DNA of 64,000 bases from Cupriavidus basilensis. GTDB taxonomy: Bacteria > Pseudomonadota > Gammaproteobacteria > Burkholderiales > Burkholderiaceae. A program made the position numbers and the translations under genes. The notes beneath the pieces are model-generated. The model was not told the origin of the DNA, did no database searches, and worked only from the letters and a program-made list of their open reading frames with translations. The DNA is taken from contig NZ_JARJLM010000542.1 of assembly GCF_029335485.1 (NCBI RefSeq), positions 1 to 64,000 of the forward strand, in the 5' to 3' direction. Within the stretch, counting starts at the first letter, position 1. Every line of letters begins with the position of its first letter. Positions 18,313 through 27,144 of this stretch are shown here, in pieces.

Positions 18313-18395
18313 ATAATGTACGATGTCGGCTCTGGAGCGTCAAGAACAATTGGATCGCTCATCATCGAGTTGTGGAAGGCGTCACAGAGACAGAG

Positions 18396-19205
18396 ATGAC
18401 GATGCTGGCATCAATTTTTTCCCAAATCCCGCTTGAAGCACTGGCAGTAAGAATGGTCGCCACGGCGGTCGTGGTGATTGCTGTCTCTTGGGCGGTGGGC
18501 GTATTCGGGCCGCTTGTCGGGGGCGCCTTGGCCGGGCTGCCTGTCATTCTCGGGCCGGGCTTCTACTTCCTGGCTGCGCAAGCATCCGAGGCATTCGTCG
18601 CGCAGGCAGCGTCGTATGCGTTGCTCTCGCTGTGTGCCACGCAGTTCTTTCTGCTGGCCTACATCGTTGTAGCAGGCAGAGCGTCGCCCTGGATCGCCCT
18701 CGGCTTTGCCATGGCCACGTGGTTGTTGGCCGCATTCTCGTTTCAGCTCTTTCCGGCGCGGCCATTGATTGGCGTCATTCTGTTCATTGCTGCTACCGGC
18801 GTCTGCTTTCGCCTCGGAGCGAAGTTCGCTACGCATCAGGCACCGCTGAAGAGGAAGGCAGGAATTGCGCTGTTCGCAATGCGAGGTATGTTCGCCGGCG
18901 TGCTCGTCGCGCTCATAACGACTGCAGCCGGCTGGCTTGGGGCAGTAGGAGCTGGCCTTCTGCTTGCATTCCCCATTGGTTACGCCTTGGTGGCTTTGAC
19001 TGTGCATCAGAAGTATGGCGCGGCCAGTGTCACTGCACTGTTGCACTCAGCAATACTCGGCACAGTGAGTCTCGCTGGATTCTGCTCGGCATTGGCGCTT
19101 ACGGCCTCCTACTTGCCATCAAGCGTTGCCCTTGGAATAGCGATGACCACTTCAGTTCTTGTCACCTTCGGGCTAGTCTCGGGTGTCCAATTTCGGCGCC
19201 CCTGA
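18396..19205 (+). CDS. Integral membrane protein of unknown function
   Basis: 269 residues from ATG 18396; a longer frame back to 18234 would run through the tetR operator and gene, so I reject it. Eight or so hydrophobic segments cover almost the whole length, for example VATAVVVIAVSWAVG, LLAYIVVAGRASPWIALGF and GWLGAVGAGLLLAFPIGYAL. Small loops carry few charges apart from HQAPLKRKA near the middle. I do not recognise the family. Its divergent position opposite tetR, with the shared palindrome between them, suggests co-regulation with the exporter module. Confidence 0.7.
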   Translation: MTMLASIFSQIPLEALAVRMVATAVVVIAVSWAVGVFGPLVGGALAGLPVILGPGFYFLAAQASEAFVAQAASYALLSLCATQFFLLAYIVVAGRASPWIALGFAMATWLLAAFSFQLFPARPLIGVILFIAATGVCFRLGAKFATHQAPLKRKAGIALFAMRGMFAGVLVALITTAAGWLGAVGAGLLLAFPIGYALVALTVHQKYGAASVTALLHSAILGTVSLAGFCSALALTASYLPSSVALGIAMTTSVLVTFGLVSGVQFRRP

Positions 19206-19312
19206 CATTTCTCCTTCGCTATGCCTGCCCTTTGATCATCACAGACGATTGAACTTCGATCTCGATGCATCGAGAAAAGGCTGCGTTGTGAAGTGCGGAG
19301 TGAAACCCTAGG

Positions 19313-20302
19313 CTACTCGACCCAAGTCTGCATACCCTCCTGCTGGAATCGCCGCCGATAGGCTGTAGGTGTCGACCCCACGATCTGTCGAAAACGACGT
19401 GCGAAATGCGCTGGTTCACCGAACCCTGTGCTTTCCCCGATTTCAGCAGCCGAGTCAGAAGTGAAAACCAAAAGAGTCTTTGCTTGCTCTATCCTCCGTT
19501 CAGTCACGAGTTCCAGGAAGGTCTTGCCAGTCTCGTTCTTCAGCAGGTGAGCCAAGTGCGTGGCCGACACATGGCTGGCCTGCGCCGCATCACCTAGGAT
19601 CAACTCCTGCGAGAGGTTCTGGGTGATGTAGCGGATGCAGCGCAGCACGGCCGGCTTATACGACTGCAGGACCTTTCCCTGCGACTCGCAGAGGCGGAAC
19701 TCGTCGCCGTAGCTGCGCCACACCATGCCGATGAGATTCAGTAGATGGCTGCGGATCAGAAGGTGGCTGGCAGTGTCTTCTCCCGACGGCTGCTGGGCCT
19801 CCTGCGCCATGCGCTCGCACAGTTCGTGCAGGTATTGGGTCTCGGTCTCGTCAAAGCGGAAGTCCAGGCAATGCTGGAAGCGGAAGGGCGCGAGTTCCGG
19901 CGCGCGCGCGAGCGGCACTTCCGACAGTTCGAAGACGTCGAGATCCAGCGACGGCAGCAGGTAGTCCTTGCTGATGTTGATCACGTGGAACACGCCGTCG
20001 GCGGTATTCGGGATGTAGTGGACCAGGAAGGGCAGAACGAAGCTCAGCGTGCCGGGGCCGATAGGGCGCTGGGCGCCGCCGATGTAATGCATGGTTTCGC
20101 CCCGGGTGTTGACGTAGATCTGGAAGTACTCGTGGCGGTGCGGCACAGGGTTCGGCAGGCAGTTGCTCTGGTTGTGGATGCCGAAGTAGGCGCGCTGCGC
20201 CCGGGCCGCCATCGTGTAGTTGATGATGGCAGCACGCGTCGCACCAGCGCGGCGCGTGAGCGGCACTGTTAGCGGATCGTCGAAAGGGGGCGCTGGTTGC
20301 AT
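19313..20302 (-). CDS. AraC-family transcriptional regulator
   Basis: 329 residues. The N-terminal half is a cupin-like ligand domain (HRHEYFQIYVNTRGETMHYI, with HxHE-like residues, and GPGTLSFVLPFLVH). The C-terminal half (about 215-325) has two helix-turn-helix units, LGDAAQASHVSATHLAHLLK and AAEIGESTGFGEPAHFARRF, ending with the usual GSTPTAYRRRF. It should activate a nearby catabolic unit in response to a small molecule. The likeliest target is the plus-strand cluster starting at 20884. A truncated IS256 element now separates regulator and cluster, so the original promoter layout may have been disturbed. Confidence 0.88.
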   Translation of the reverse strand: MQPAPPFDDPLTVPLTRRAGATRAAIINYTMAARAQRAYFGIHNQSNCLPNPVPHRHEYFQIYVNTRGETMHYIGGAQRPIGPGTLSFVLPFLVHYIPNTADGVFHVINISKDYLLPSLDLDVFELSEVPLARAPELAPFRFQHCLDFRFDETETQYLHELCERMAQEAQQPSGEDTASHLLIRSHLLNLIGMVWRSYGDEFRLCESQGKVLQSYKPAVLRCIRYITQNLSQELILGDAAQASHVSATHLAHLLKNETGKTFLELVTERRIEQAKTLLVFTSDSAAEIGESTGFGEPAHFARRFRQIVGSTPTAYRRRFQQEGMQTWVE

Positions 20303-20392
20303 GGCGGGGTGGACACGGGGGCGTCTGGGTATTTGTGTGCAAGGCTAATAGGCTTGCCGGGCAGTCAGCCCGGCATATCGTTATATCCTATC

Positions 20393-20770
20393 TCAGCGAT
20401 GGGGTTGTGTGAAGCGATCCTCGTAGAGGATCTCGAACTGGTTCATGGCGGCTTTCCGGTCGTGCGTGGCGCTGCCCCACTTGCAGGTGATGTTGCGCAA
20501 GACTAGCCACAGGAGCTTAGTGGCCCCTTCATTGCTCGGGGGGTGTCTGCGGGTCTTGATGATCTTGCGCAGTTGCGCGTTGATGCTCTCGATGGCATTC
20601 GTGATGTAGATGATCTTGCGGATGGCCGGTGGGAACGCAAAGAATGGAATCACGCGGTCCCAGTCGCGATGCCAGGAGGTTGTAATCGGTAGGTAGCGTT
20701 TGCTCCAGTCGTTTTGCTCGAAGGCCAACAGCGCCGCCTGGGCGGCCTCAACCGTTGCAACCGCGTAGAC
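20393..20770 (-). pseudogene. IS256-family transposase, C-terminal fragment
   Basis: The frame contains YAVATVEAAQAALLAFEQND, then IPFFAFPPAIRKIIYITNAI, then ESINAQLRKIIKTRRHPPSN and WLVLRNITCKW. This is the C-terminal third of the IS256/mutator (MULE-type) transposase, including the TNAIES...R signature. Upstream of about 20770 the similarity stops, so two thirds of the gene, with the catalytic Asp residues, are missing. Confidence 0.85.
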
Positions 20771-20883
20771 AGGCAAGATCGCAAGGATTGCACATCTTTG
20801 CGCAAGCCTGTGCGTTGAGGCCGGGCGGGCCCGTTTGTAGACTCTAACCACTCCTTTTCAAACCTTTCGGAGAGACAAATCCC

Positions 20884-21597
20884 ATGCCACGCAACAGTAC
20901 GGCCAGCACGGCCTTGGCGGCAGAAGCCCTGCAGGTCACCCCTGTCTTCATCGACATCGTCGGCAGCGGCCGACAGTTTCCGGTGCGGCGCGTCTATTGT
21001 GTGGGGCGTAACTACCTCGCCCACATCCGCGAGATGAAGGAGGGCGATGAGCGCGATCCGCCGTTCTTCTTCCAGAAGCCGACCGACGCCGTGATGACCG
21101 ACAGCCGCGTGCCCTATCCGACGCTGACGGACGACTTCCAGTTCGAGTTCGAACTCGTCGTGGCCATCGGCAGCGAGGCGTCGGCCGTGTCACCGGACAC
21201 GGCACTGGACCATGTCTTCGGCTACGCCGCCGGGCTCGACATGACGCGCCGCGACCGCCAGCGCGAGTGCAACAAGCGTGGCCTGCCGTGGGAGCAGGGC
21301 AAGTCCTTCGATCACTCGGCACCCTGCGGCCCGATCCATCCCGTGGCGAAGGTCGGGCACATCCGGTCGGGGGCGCTCAATCTCTCAGTGAACGGCGCTG
21401 TGCGGCAGGACTCGGTACTCGAAAAGATGATCTGGAATGTCCACGAGATCGTCAGCGAGTTGTCGAAGCAGTACCGTCTGCTGCCCGGTGACCTGATTTT
21501 CACCGGCACGCCCGAAGGGGTCGGCCCGGTGCAACGCGGCGACAGGCTCGTCGGGCGCATCGAAGGACTCGCCCCCCTGCAGGTCGAGATCGTCTGA
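20884..21597 (+). CDS. Fumarylacetoacetate hydrolase-family enzyme
   Basis: 237 residues from ATG 20884 after GGAGAG. The family blocks are intact: VYCVGRNYLAHIREM, FFFQKPTDAV, the metal-binding Glu pair in FEFELVVAIG (ExE), the following GYAAGLDMTRRDRQ, the Lys in GKSFDHSAPCGP and the C-terminal LPGDLIFTGTPEGVGP. Members hydrolyse fumarylpyruvate or acylpyruvates, or hydrate oxo-acids, using Mg2+. It opens a plus-strand run of five genes with short gaps or overlaps, so it probably splits the final ring-cleavage or oxo-acid intermediate of that pathway. Confidence 0.9.
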   Translation: MPRNSTASTALAAEALQVTPVFIDIVGSGRQFPVRRVYCVGRNYLAHIREMKEGDERDPPFFFQKPTDAVMTDSRVPYPTLTDDFQFEFELVVAIGSEASAVSPDTALDHVFGYAAGLDMTRRDRQRECNKRGLPWEQGKSFDHSAPCGPIHPVAKVGHIRSGALNLSVNGAVRQDSVLEKMIWNVHEIVSELSKQYRLLPGDLIFTGTPEGVGPVQRGDRLVGRIEGLAPLQVEIV

Positions 21598-21623
21598 GCC
21601 CCGCAAAGCACACAGGAGACACC

Positions 21624-22502
21624 ATGAAACCACTCGAACGCATCTCGTACTCGGCCATCGCGGACCGTCCCGCACTCAAGCTGCCTGCCGGAAAACGCCT
21701 GGGCGTCTGGGTCATCGTCAATGTCGAGGAATGGGACATCAACGAGACTATGCCCCGCACCGTGCTCACGCCACCGGCGGGAGGTTCGCCGATGCCAGAC
21801 ATCCCGAACTGGGCCTGGCACGAGTACGGCAACCGGGTCGGCTTCTGGCGCATGCTGGAGGTGATCGACGCGCTCGGCATCGGCGCGACGCTCGCCATCA
21901 ACGGCTCGGCCATCGCGGCCTACGAGCCTATCGCCAAGGCGGCGAAGGCGCGCCAGTGGGAGTTTATCGGCCACGGCTTTGGCCAACGCAACATGCAGAA
22001 GGTTTCAGACGAGGCCGAGGACATCGCCAAGACCACCGAGGCGATCCGCGCCTACACCGGCAAGCGACCGCGCGGCTGGCTGGGCCCGGGCCTCACCGAG
22101 ACTTGGCACACACCCGACATCCTGGCGGAGCAGGGCTACGAGTACGTCTGCGACTGGGTGCTCGACGACCAGCCGGTTCGGCTGAAGACGCGCGACGGCG
22201 GGTCGATCGTGAACGTGCCCTACACCCAGGAATGCAACGACGTGGCGATGATGCTGATCCAGCACCACAAGGCCAGCGAGTATCGCGACCGCGCCATCGA
22301 CCAGTTCGAACAGCTCTATGCCGACGCGAAGGATTCGGCCAGAGTCATGGCGCTGGTGGTGCACCCGTACATCATGGGCGCGCCGCACCGCCTGCGTTAC
22401 TTCCGCGAGGCGCTGGCGCACATCCACGCACGCGACGACGTCGCCTTCTTCACTGGCGAGCAGATCCTCGACTGGTACGGCGCGGCAGGTACTGCCGCAT
22501 GA
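21624..22502 (+). CDS. Polysaccharide deacetylase-family hydrolase, PuuE-like
   Basis: 292 residues, with ribosome binding site AGGAGACACC. It belongs to the NodB-fold branch that includes the cofactor-free allantoinase PuuE: RLGVWVIVNVEEWDIN, GFWRMLEVIDALGIGATLAI, EFIGHGFGQRNM, RGWLGPGLTETWHTPDILAE and VHPYIMGAPHRLRYF. The usual metal triad Asp/His/His is altered (NVEEWD rather than DDG), as in PuuE-type members that act on amide C-N bonds. It sits 26 bases after the FAH-family gene. An amide or imide ring-opening role in the pathway is inferred. Confidence 0.85.
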   Translation: MKPLERISYSAIADRPALKLPAGKRLGVWVIVNVEEWDINETMPRTVLTPPAGGSPMPDIPNWAWHEYGNRVGFWRMLEVIDALGIGATLAINGSAIAAYEPIAKAAKARQWEFIGHGFGQRNMQKVSDEAEDIAKTTEAIRAYTGKRPRGWLGPGLTETWHTPDILAEQGYEYVCDWVLDDQPVRLKTRDGGSIVNVPYTQECNDVAMMLIQHHKASEYRDRAIDQFEQLYADAKDSARVMALVVHPYIMGAPHRLRYFREALAHIHARDDVAFFTGEQILDWYGAAGTAA

Positions 22503-22572
22503 CGTCCCCCGGGCGCAACGCCGGGGAAAGAACTTCAGAACAATTTCTCGCTCGACGAGAAGGAGACACATC

Positions 22573-23823
22573 GTGCATTCCTCAACCTCGGCTATTCCCC
22601 TGGCCGGCGATGCGCGCTGCGAGGCGCCCATTACCGCGCTGGAGATTGGGATGTTCCTGGTGCTGCTCGGATCCTATGCGCTCAACGCGATGGACCGGCA
22701 GATCTTTCCGCTGATCGCCGCGGACGTGCGCAAGGAGTTTGGCTTCGGCCTGGCCGAAACCGGCTTGCTGTCGACCATATTCACGCTTGGCATGGCGGTG
22801 GCTGGTGTGCCCACCGGCTACCTGCTGGCGCGGCTGTCACGCAAGACGGTGCTGCAGATCGGCATCGCGATCTTCTCGCTGGGAACCTTGCTCACGGCCT
22901 ACTCGCACAGCTTCGCCGACATGATCGCCTACCGCGCCGCCACGGGCATCGGCGAGGCGATGCAGCTCACGGTGGTGATCGCGGTCGCGGCGAGCTACTT
23001 CGCACGCTACCGCTCGACCGCGGTGGGGGCCATCAACTTCTCCTTCGGTATCGGCTCGATCGTGGGGCCGCTGCTCGGTGGGCACCTGATCGGCGCGCAG
23101 CGCGACTGGCGCATGCCCCTGGTGGTGTTCGGGGTGGCTGGCTTCGCGGCCATGGCGCTGATCGCCATCACCTTGAGCAAGCGAATGACCGAGAATGCGT
23201 CGGCTGCGGATGCGCGCAACGACCAGCGCGGCGCGACCACCATGTGGAACCGCAATACCGTGCTGCTGACCGCGATGAGCGTGATCGGCGGGCTTTGCAT
23301 CTATGGCTACCTCGGCATGTACCCAACCTTCCTGCGTGAGCACTTGCACTACACGCCCTCGGACGCGGGCCGCGTCATGAGCATCTTCGGCTTCGGCGTG
23401 TTCGCCTCCATCTTCGGCGGCTGGCTGGGCGACCGCTTCCATCCCAAGCTGGTGCTTTCGCTGAGCTTCGCGGGTACCGGGCTGCTGGGCTTCCTGCTGT
23501 TCTCGGGGCCCACCGGAATTCTGGTGCAGTCCGCCCTGTCCTTCGCGTGGGGCCTGGTGGTGAGTGGCGTGTTGTACGTGAACCTGGCCGGCTATCACAT
23601 CAAGGCGGTGCGCGCCTCGCTCACGAACCGCGCCACAGGCGTGTTCGTCACCACGCTGTACGGCGCGGGCGCCTTCGCGGGCTACATCATCGGTGGCATC
23701 GCCGCGCGCTTTGGCTGGAACATCGCCGGATTGGCGCAGATCACGCTGCTTGCGACCATCGGCGTGGTGCTCACGATGCTGCTGCGCATCGAACGCATGT
23801 CGCTACCGGTGCGCAAGCCGTGA
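22573..23823 (+). CDS. MFS transporter, ACS-like uptake carrier
   Basis: 416 residues from GTG 22573, eight bases after AAGGAGAC. The frame extends further upstream but overlaps the deacetylase gene, so the GTG is preferred. Twelve hydrophobic segments; TM1 ends ALNAMDRQIFPLIAADVRKE, with the Asp-Arg typical of organic-anion MFS carriers; loop 2-3 reads RLSRKTVLQ, and loop 8-9 has GGWLGDRFHPK, the conserved GxxxDRxxxR/K motif. Its place between catabolic enzymes suggests uptake of the growth substrate rather than drug efflux. The stop overlaps the start of the TauE-type gene. Confidence 0.88.
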   Translation: MHSSTSAIPLAGDARCEAPITALEIGMFLVLLGSYALNAMDRQIFPLIAADVRKEFGFGLAETGLLSTIFTLGMAVAGVPTGYLLARLSRKTVLQIGIAIFSLGTLLTAYSHSFADMIAYRAATGIGEAMQLTVVIAVAASYFARYRSTAVGAINFSFGIGSIVGPLLGGHLIGAQRDWRMPLVVFGVAGFAAMALIAITLSKRMTENASAADARNDQRGATTMWNRNTVLLTAMSVIGGLCIYGYLGMYPTFLREHLHYTPSDAGRVMSIFGFGVFASIFGGWLGDRFHPKLVLSLSFAGTGLLGFLLFSGPTGILVQSALSFAWGLVVSGVLYVNLAGYHIKAVRASLTNRATGVFVTTLYGAGAFAGYIIGGIAARFGWNIAGLAQITLLATIGVVLTMLLRIERMSLPVRKP

Positions 23824-24575
23824 CGCTGCTCGACTGGGCGTTGCTCGGCGGCGCCGCGGCATTGGCTGGCGCGCTCAATTCCGTGGCGGGCGGCGGCAGC
23901 TTCTTGACCCTGCCGGCGCTGGCGCTGATGGGCGTGCCGCTGGTATCGGCCAACGCCACTGGGACCGCTGCGCTGCTGCCGGGTTACCTGGCCGGCACCT
24001 GGGCACTGCGCCGAGAACTGTCGGAGCCGATGTCGCCGTCGCTCGTCCGGCTGGGCGTGCTCTCGGTGCTAGGCGGTGCGGCCGGCGCAGCGTTGCTGCT
24101 ATCGACCTCCAACCAGGTCTTCGGCCGCATCGTGCCGTGGCTGCTGCTGGCCGCGACGCAACTCTTCGTGATCGGACCGAAGCTGGTACGCCGCCGGGCC
24201 GACACGGCGAAACAGCGGCGCCTGTGGATCGCGGACCTGGGCATCGTCGCGGTGGCGATCTACGGCGGCTACTTCAACGGCGGCCTCGGCATCCTGCTGC
24301 TGGCGGTCCTCGGCACGCTGGGGCAAACGGACATGGGCCGCATGAACGGCATCAAGAACTTCGTCTCCGCGATCCTGACGCTGATCGCCGTCGCCATTTA
24401 CGCGGCCAGCGGCGCGATCGTCTGGACGCATGCGCTGTGGATGGCGGTCGGCGCCACGCTCGGCGGCTATGTCGGCGGCACCGCAGCGCGGCGGTTGAAG
24501 CCGGGCATGGTGCGCGGCTTCGTCGTGCTGACGGGGCTCGCGATGACCGGCGCCTTCTTTCTCAACGCGCGCTGA
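23820..24575 (+). CDS. TauE/SafE-family membrane exporter
   Basis: 251 residues starting at GTG 23820, overlapping the TGA of the MFS gene by three bases, which indicates translational coupling. The two family repeats are visible: AGALNSVAGGGSFLTLPALA with PLVSANATGTAAL in the first half, and YGGYFNGGLGILLLAVLG with MNGIKNFVSAIL in the second. About eight membrane segments. Members move sulfite, sulfoacetate or small organic anions across the inner membrane. In this cluster it may export an acid by-product. Confidence 0.88.
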   Translation: MTLLDWALLGGAAALAGALNSVAGGGSFLTLPALALMGVPLVSANATGTAALLPGYLAGTWALRRELSEPMSPSLVRLGVLSVLGGAAGAALLLSTSNQVFGRIVPWLLLAATQLFVIGPKLVRRRADTAKQRRLWIADLGIVAVAIYGGYFNGGLGILLLAVLGTLGQTDMGRMNGIKNFVSAILTLIAVAIYAASGAIVWTHALWMAVGATLGGYVGGTAARRLKPGMVRGFVVLTGLAMTGAFFLNAR

Positions 24576-24618
24576 CCGGGCATTCCTTCGTTCCTTTCCT
24601 TCCTTCAACCTCCTGCAC

Positions 24619-26094
24619 ATGGGCCAAGACATGAAAACAACCAAGAGAGACTTCATCCGGTTCCTCGGAGCCATGATGGTCGCCGCCACCGGTGCGCCGG
24701 CGCTCGTCGGCTCGGCTTCCGTGTCGGCCGGCTCGGCACATCCGGTCGGATCGCCCGGTGCACGCCGGCGCACCTACCTGATCCGCAACGGCGCTGTCAT
24801 CACGGTCGACCGCGCCACGGGCGTGCTACCGCGCGCGGACGTGCTGGTGCGCAACGGCGTGATCGAGAAGATCGGCCGTGGGTTGAGCACCTCCGGCGCC
24901 GAGGTCATCGATGCCACGGATCGCATCGTCATGCCAGGCTTCGTTAATTCCCACTATCACATGTGGAGCGCGCTCGGCCGCAGCTTCACCGCCCTTGATG
25001 GCGGCTTCTCCTACTACCCCGCCAAGATCGCGACCTCGGGCCTGTACACGCCCGAGGACTTCTACAACAGCGTGCTGCTGGGCTGCGCCGAACTGGCGAA
25101 CGGCGGGACTACCACCGTGCACAACTGGTCGCACAACACGCGCTCGCCTGCACACGCCGACGCCGAACTGCGCGCGCACCAACATTCGCTGCTGCGGGCG
25201 CGCTACTCCTACGGCCACGTCGACAAGCTGTCTGTCGACGAGGTCAACCGCTACGAAGACCTGGCGCGCGTGCGGCGCGAATGGTTCGGCGAGCGCTCGC
25301 CCTTCGACGGGCTGGTGCACCTGGGGCTGAACCTGCGGGGTCCGCAGCAGAGCACCGACGTGGTCTTCCACGAGGAGATGAAGTTCGCCAAGGCAATCGG
25401 GCTGCCTGTTGCGATCCATGCGCCGCAGGAGGCGCCAAACAACGTCGATGCCGTCGACTACGAGCGGCGCGGCTATCTGGGACCGGATTTCATGATCGCC
25501 CACTACGTGCCCGCCAGCGCGGCCGACCTGGGAGCGATGGCACGCACGAAGACGCCACTGTCCTTTGCCACGCACTCCGAGCTACGCCTCAGCAGCACCG
25601 GCGATGCGCGTGCCGCCCTCTTCGCGATGCGCAGTGCAGGCCTGACCATCTCGCTGTCGAGCGATGCGACCTCCATCGCACCGCCGGACATGTTCGAAGC
25701 GATGCGCTTCACCTGGAATCTCGGCGTGCCCTGGGCCGGAACGCCGAGCGAGCGATCGAAGGCAGTCAGCGTGCCGGAGGTGATCGAGATGGCAACGATC
25801 AACGGCGCCGTCGCCATGGGGCTCGGCGACGTCACCGGCTCGATCACTGAAGGCAAGCGCGCCGACATCATCCTGGTGCGCACCCAGGACCTGAACATGG
25901 GACCGATCGGCAACATCGAGACGGCGATCGTGCAGAGCGGCAGTGCCGCCAACGTCGACACCGTGATGGTCGACGGGCGCATCGTGAAGCGCAACGGGAG
26001 GCTGGAGGCCTACGACACGCGCGACATCATGCGCCGCGCCCGGCAATCGGCTGACCGGATCCGCATCGCGGCAGGTGAGACCTTGAAGTTCTGA
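24619..26094 (+). CDS. Exported amidohydrolase of the ATZ/TRZ (cytosine deaminase-like) group
   Basis: 491 residues; ATG 24619 is used, with ATG 24631 (MKTTKRDF) an equally good start. The N-terminus KRDFIRFLGAMMVAATGAPA looks like a weak Tat signal in which KR replaces RR. Metal ligands are present: HYH at residues 112-114 (VMPGFVNSHYHM), H in VAIHAPQE, H in SFATHSELR and D in ISLSSDATS. The beta-sandwich halves (LIRNGAVITVD at the start, GKRADIILVR near the end) are typical. It should be a metal-dependent deaminase, dechlorinase or amidase acting on an N-heterocycle. It ends the five-gene cluster and may make the first attack on the substrate. Confidence 0.87.
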   Translation: MGQDMKTTKRDFIRFLGAMMVAATGAPALVGSASVSAGSAHPVGSPGARRRTYLIRNGAVITVDRATGVLPRADVLVRNGVIEKIGRGLSTSGAEVIDATDRIVMPGFVNSHYHMWSALGRSFTALDGGFSYYPAKIATSGLYTPEDFYNSVLLGCAELANGGTTTVHNWSHNTRSPAHADAELRAHQHSLLRARYSYGHVDKLSVDEVNRYEDLARVRREWFGERSPFDGLVHLGLNLRGPQQSTDVVFHEEMKFAKAIGLPVAIHAPQEAPNNVDAVDYERRGYLGPDFMIAHYVPASAADLGAMARTKTPLSFATHSELRLSSTGDARAALFAMRSAGLTISLSSDATSIAPPDMFEAMRFTWNLGVPWAGTPSERSKAVSVPEVIEMATINGAVAMGLGDVTGSITEGKRADIILVRTQDLNMGPIGNIETAIVQSGSAANVDTVMVDGRIVKRNGRLEAYDTRDIMRRARQSADRIRIAAGETLKF

Positions 26095-26599
26095 GTCTCC
26101 CAATTCCATGGATGCGCCCGGCGTTCGCGAAGGAACGGTTCTGCACTATAAAGGGAACGGCAGCGCCGCAATGACCGGCCCGTCATCGGTGTGAGCCCGC
26201 TTCTGAGCCTGGTCCGGGAATCGTCGGTGACCGTGGTGGGCGGCGTGAGCCGCATCCTGTTTGAGATATCGAGTCGAATTCGACGCTTCCCATGGCGCTT
26301 CCGTTCACTAACGATGGTGGAGCAAGCTATGGCCATGCGCAAGCGAGACGACGAGGTATTCCCACACGCGGCGGGGATCGCATGGCACGAGCGCCGATTT
26401 CTGTTCGCTGGGCTGGTCACAGTCACAGCTTTGGCGGCGGGAGCCACGGCCGGCCGGGCGGCCTTGGCGCAGGGCCCAGTGAGCTGTGTCGGCGCTTGAG
26501 GCGAGTGAGCGTCCAGTGCTCATGGACCGCGTCTCCCAGGGCCTCGGTCAATAGGTCAGCGCCACCACCACGGTGGGCGGCAGCTGGCTGCTGCCTCAG
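26095..26599. other. Intergenic stretch, no gene recognised
   Basis: About 500 bases after the amidohydrolase. A plus-strand frame reads FLFAGLVTVTALAAGATAGR, but without a convincing start or family. It is followed by the P-type ATPase remnant and may be part of the same decayed segment. Confidence 0.35.
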
Positions 26600-26930
26600 G
26601 TTCTGGCGCTCCGGAGTGATGGCCTGGTGGTGGCGATGACCGGCGATGAAGTAAACGCTGCCCCAGCCTTGAAGGGCGCCGATGTCTGTTCATGAGGCCC
26701 ACCAACGGCGGTGAAGCGTTGGTGGTGATCGCTGCCATCCGTTTCGCGTTGACGTTCCCGCTCAAAGGCCTTCGAGCCGGCTGAGCGCTGCATCATGAAC
26801 CGCCGTCCCCGGTTGCAAGAGGCGGCCTTACTGTCGGATATGTTTGTCTGGCACGTGATGAGCGTGTCGGTTCTCATGATGACGGGCGCACTGGGCTTCC
26901 CCTGTCATCGAGTGCGGGGCCTTCGAATCC
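26600..26930 (+). pseudogene. P-type cation ATPase remnant
   Basis: Three pieces in three frames follow P-type ATPase order. LVVAMTGDEVNAAPALKGAD (26623-26690) is the hinge motif, normally VAMTGDGVNDAPALKxAD, here with Gly and Asp changed. TNGGEALVVIAAIRFALTFP comes next and corresponds to TM5 (PTNLGEALVLIAA). Then AFEPAERCIMNRRPRLQEAA and MFVWHVMSVSVLMMTGALGF match the FEP(A)ExxxMxRPPR loop and TM7-8. Stops and frameshifts separate the pieces, the phosphorylation and nucleotide domains are absent, and sequence between TM5 and the FEP loop is deleted. Confidence 0.65.
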
Positions 26931-27144
26931 ACACTGACCCAACGCATCGGGAATCACGACGTAGTTTCCGGAAACCCGCGCGCTTTGCCGCTAGGTCTGT
27001 ATTTTGATGTTCCTTCGCTTCCGCAAACTTGTTCACCTAACCCATGGCGATTGAATGCACGCGAGCTATCACTTGGACCGCACCTGAGCCTGCCCGCGCG
27101 GCCTTACCCGGGTCCATCTGCAGGTCGCTGTAGCCCCCATCACC

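Noticed and set aside
19261..19274. CTCGATGCATCGAG palindrome between convergent genes as terminator
   Set aside because: Perfect 14-base palindrome but no T run and no loop; too little to call a terminator or operator.
22318..22572. N-terminal extension of the MFS transporter
   Set aside because: It overlaps the deacetylase gene, is Arg/Thr/Ser-rich nonsense, and the GTG at 22573 has a strong ribosome binding site.
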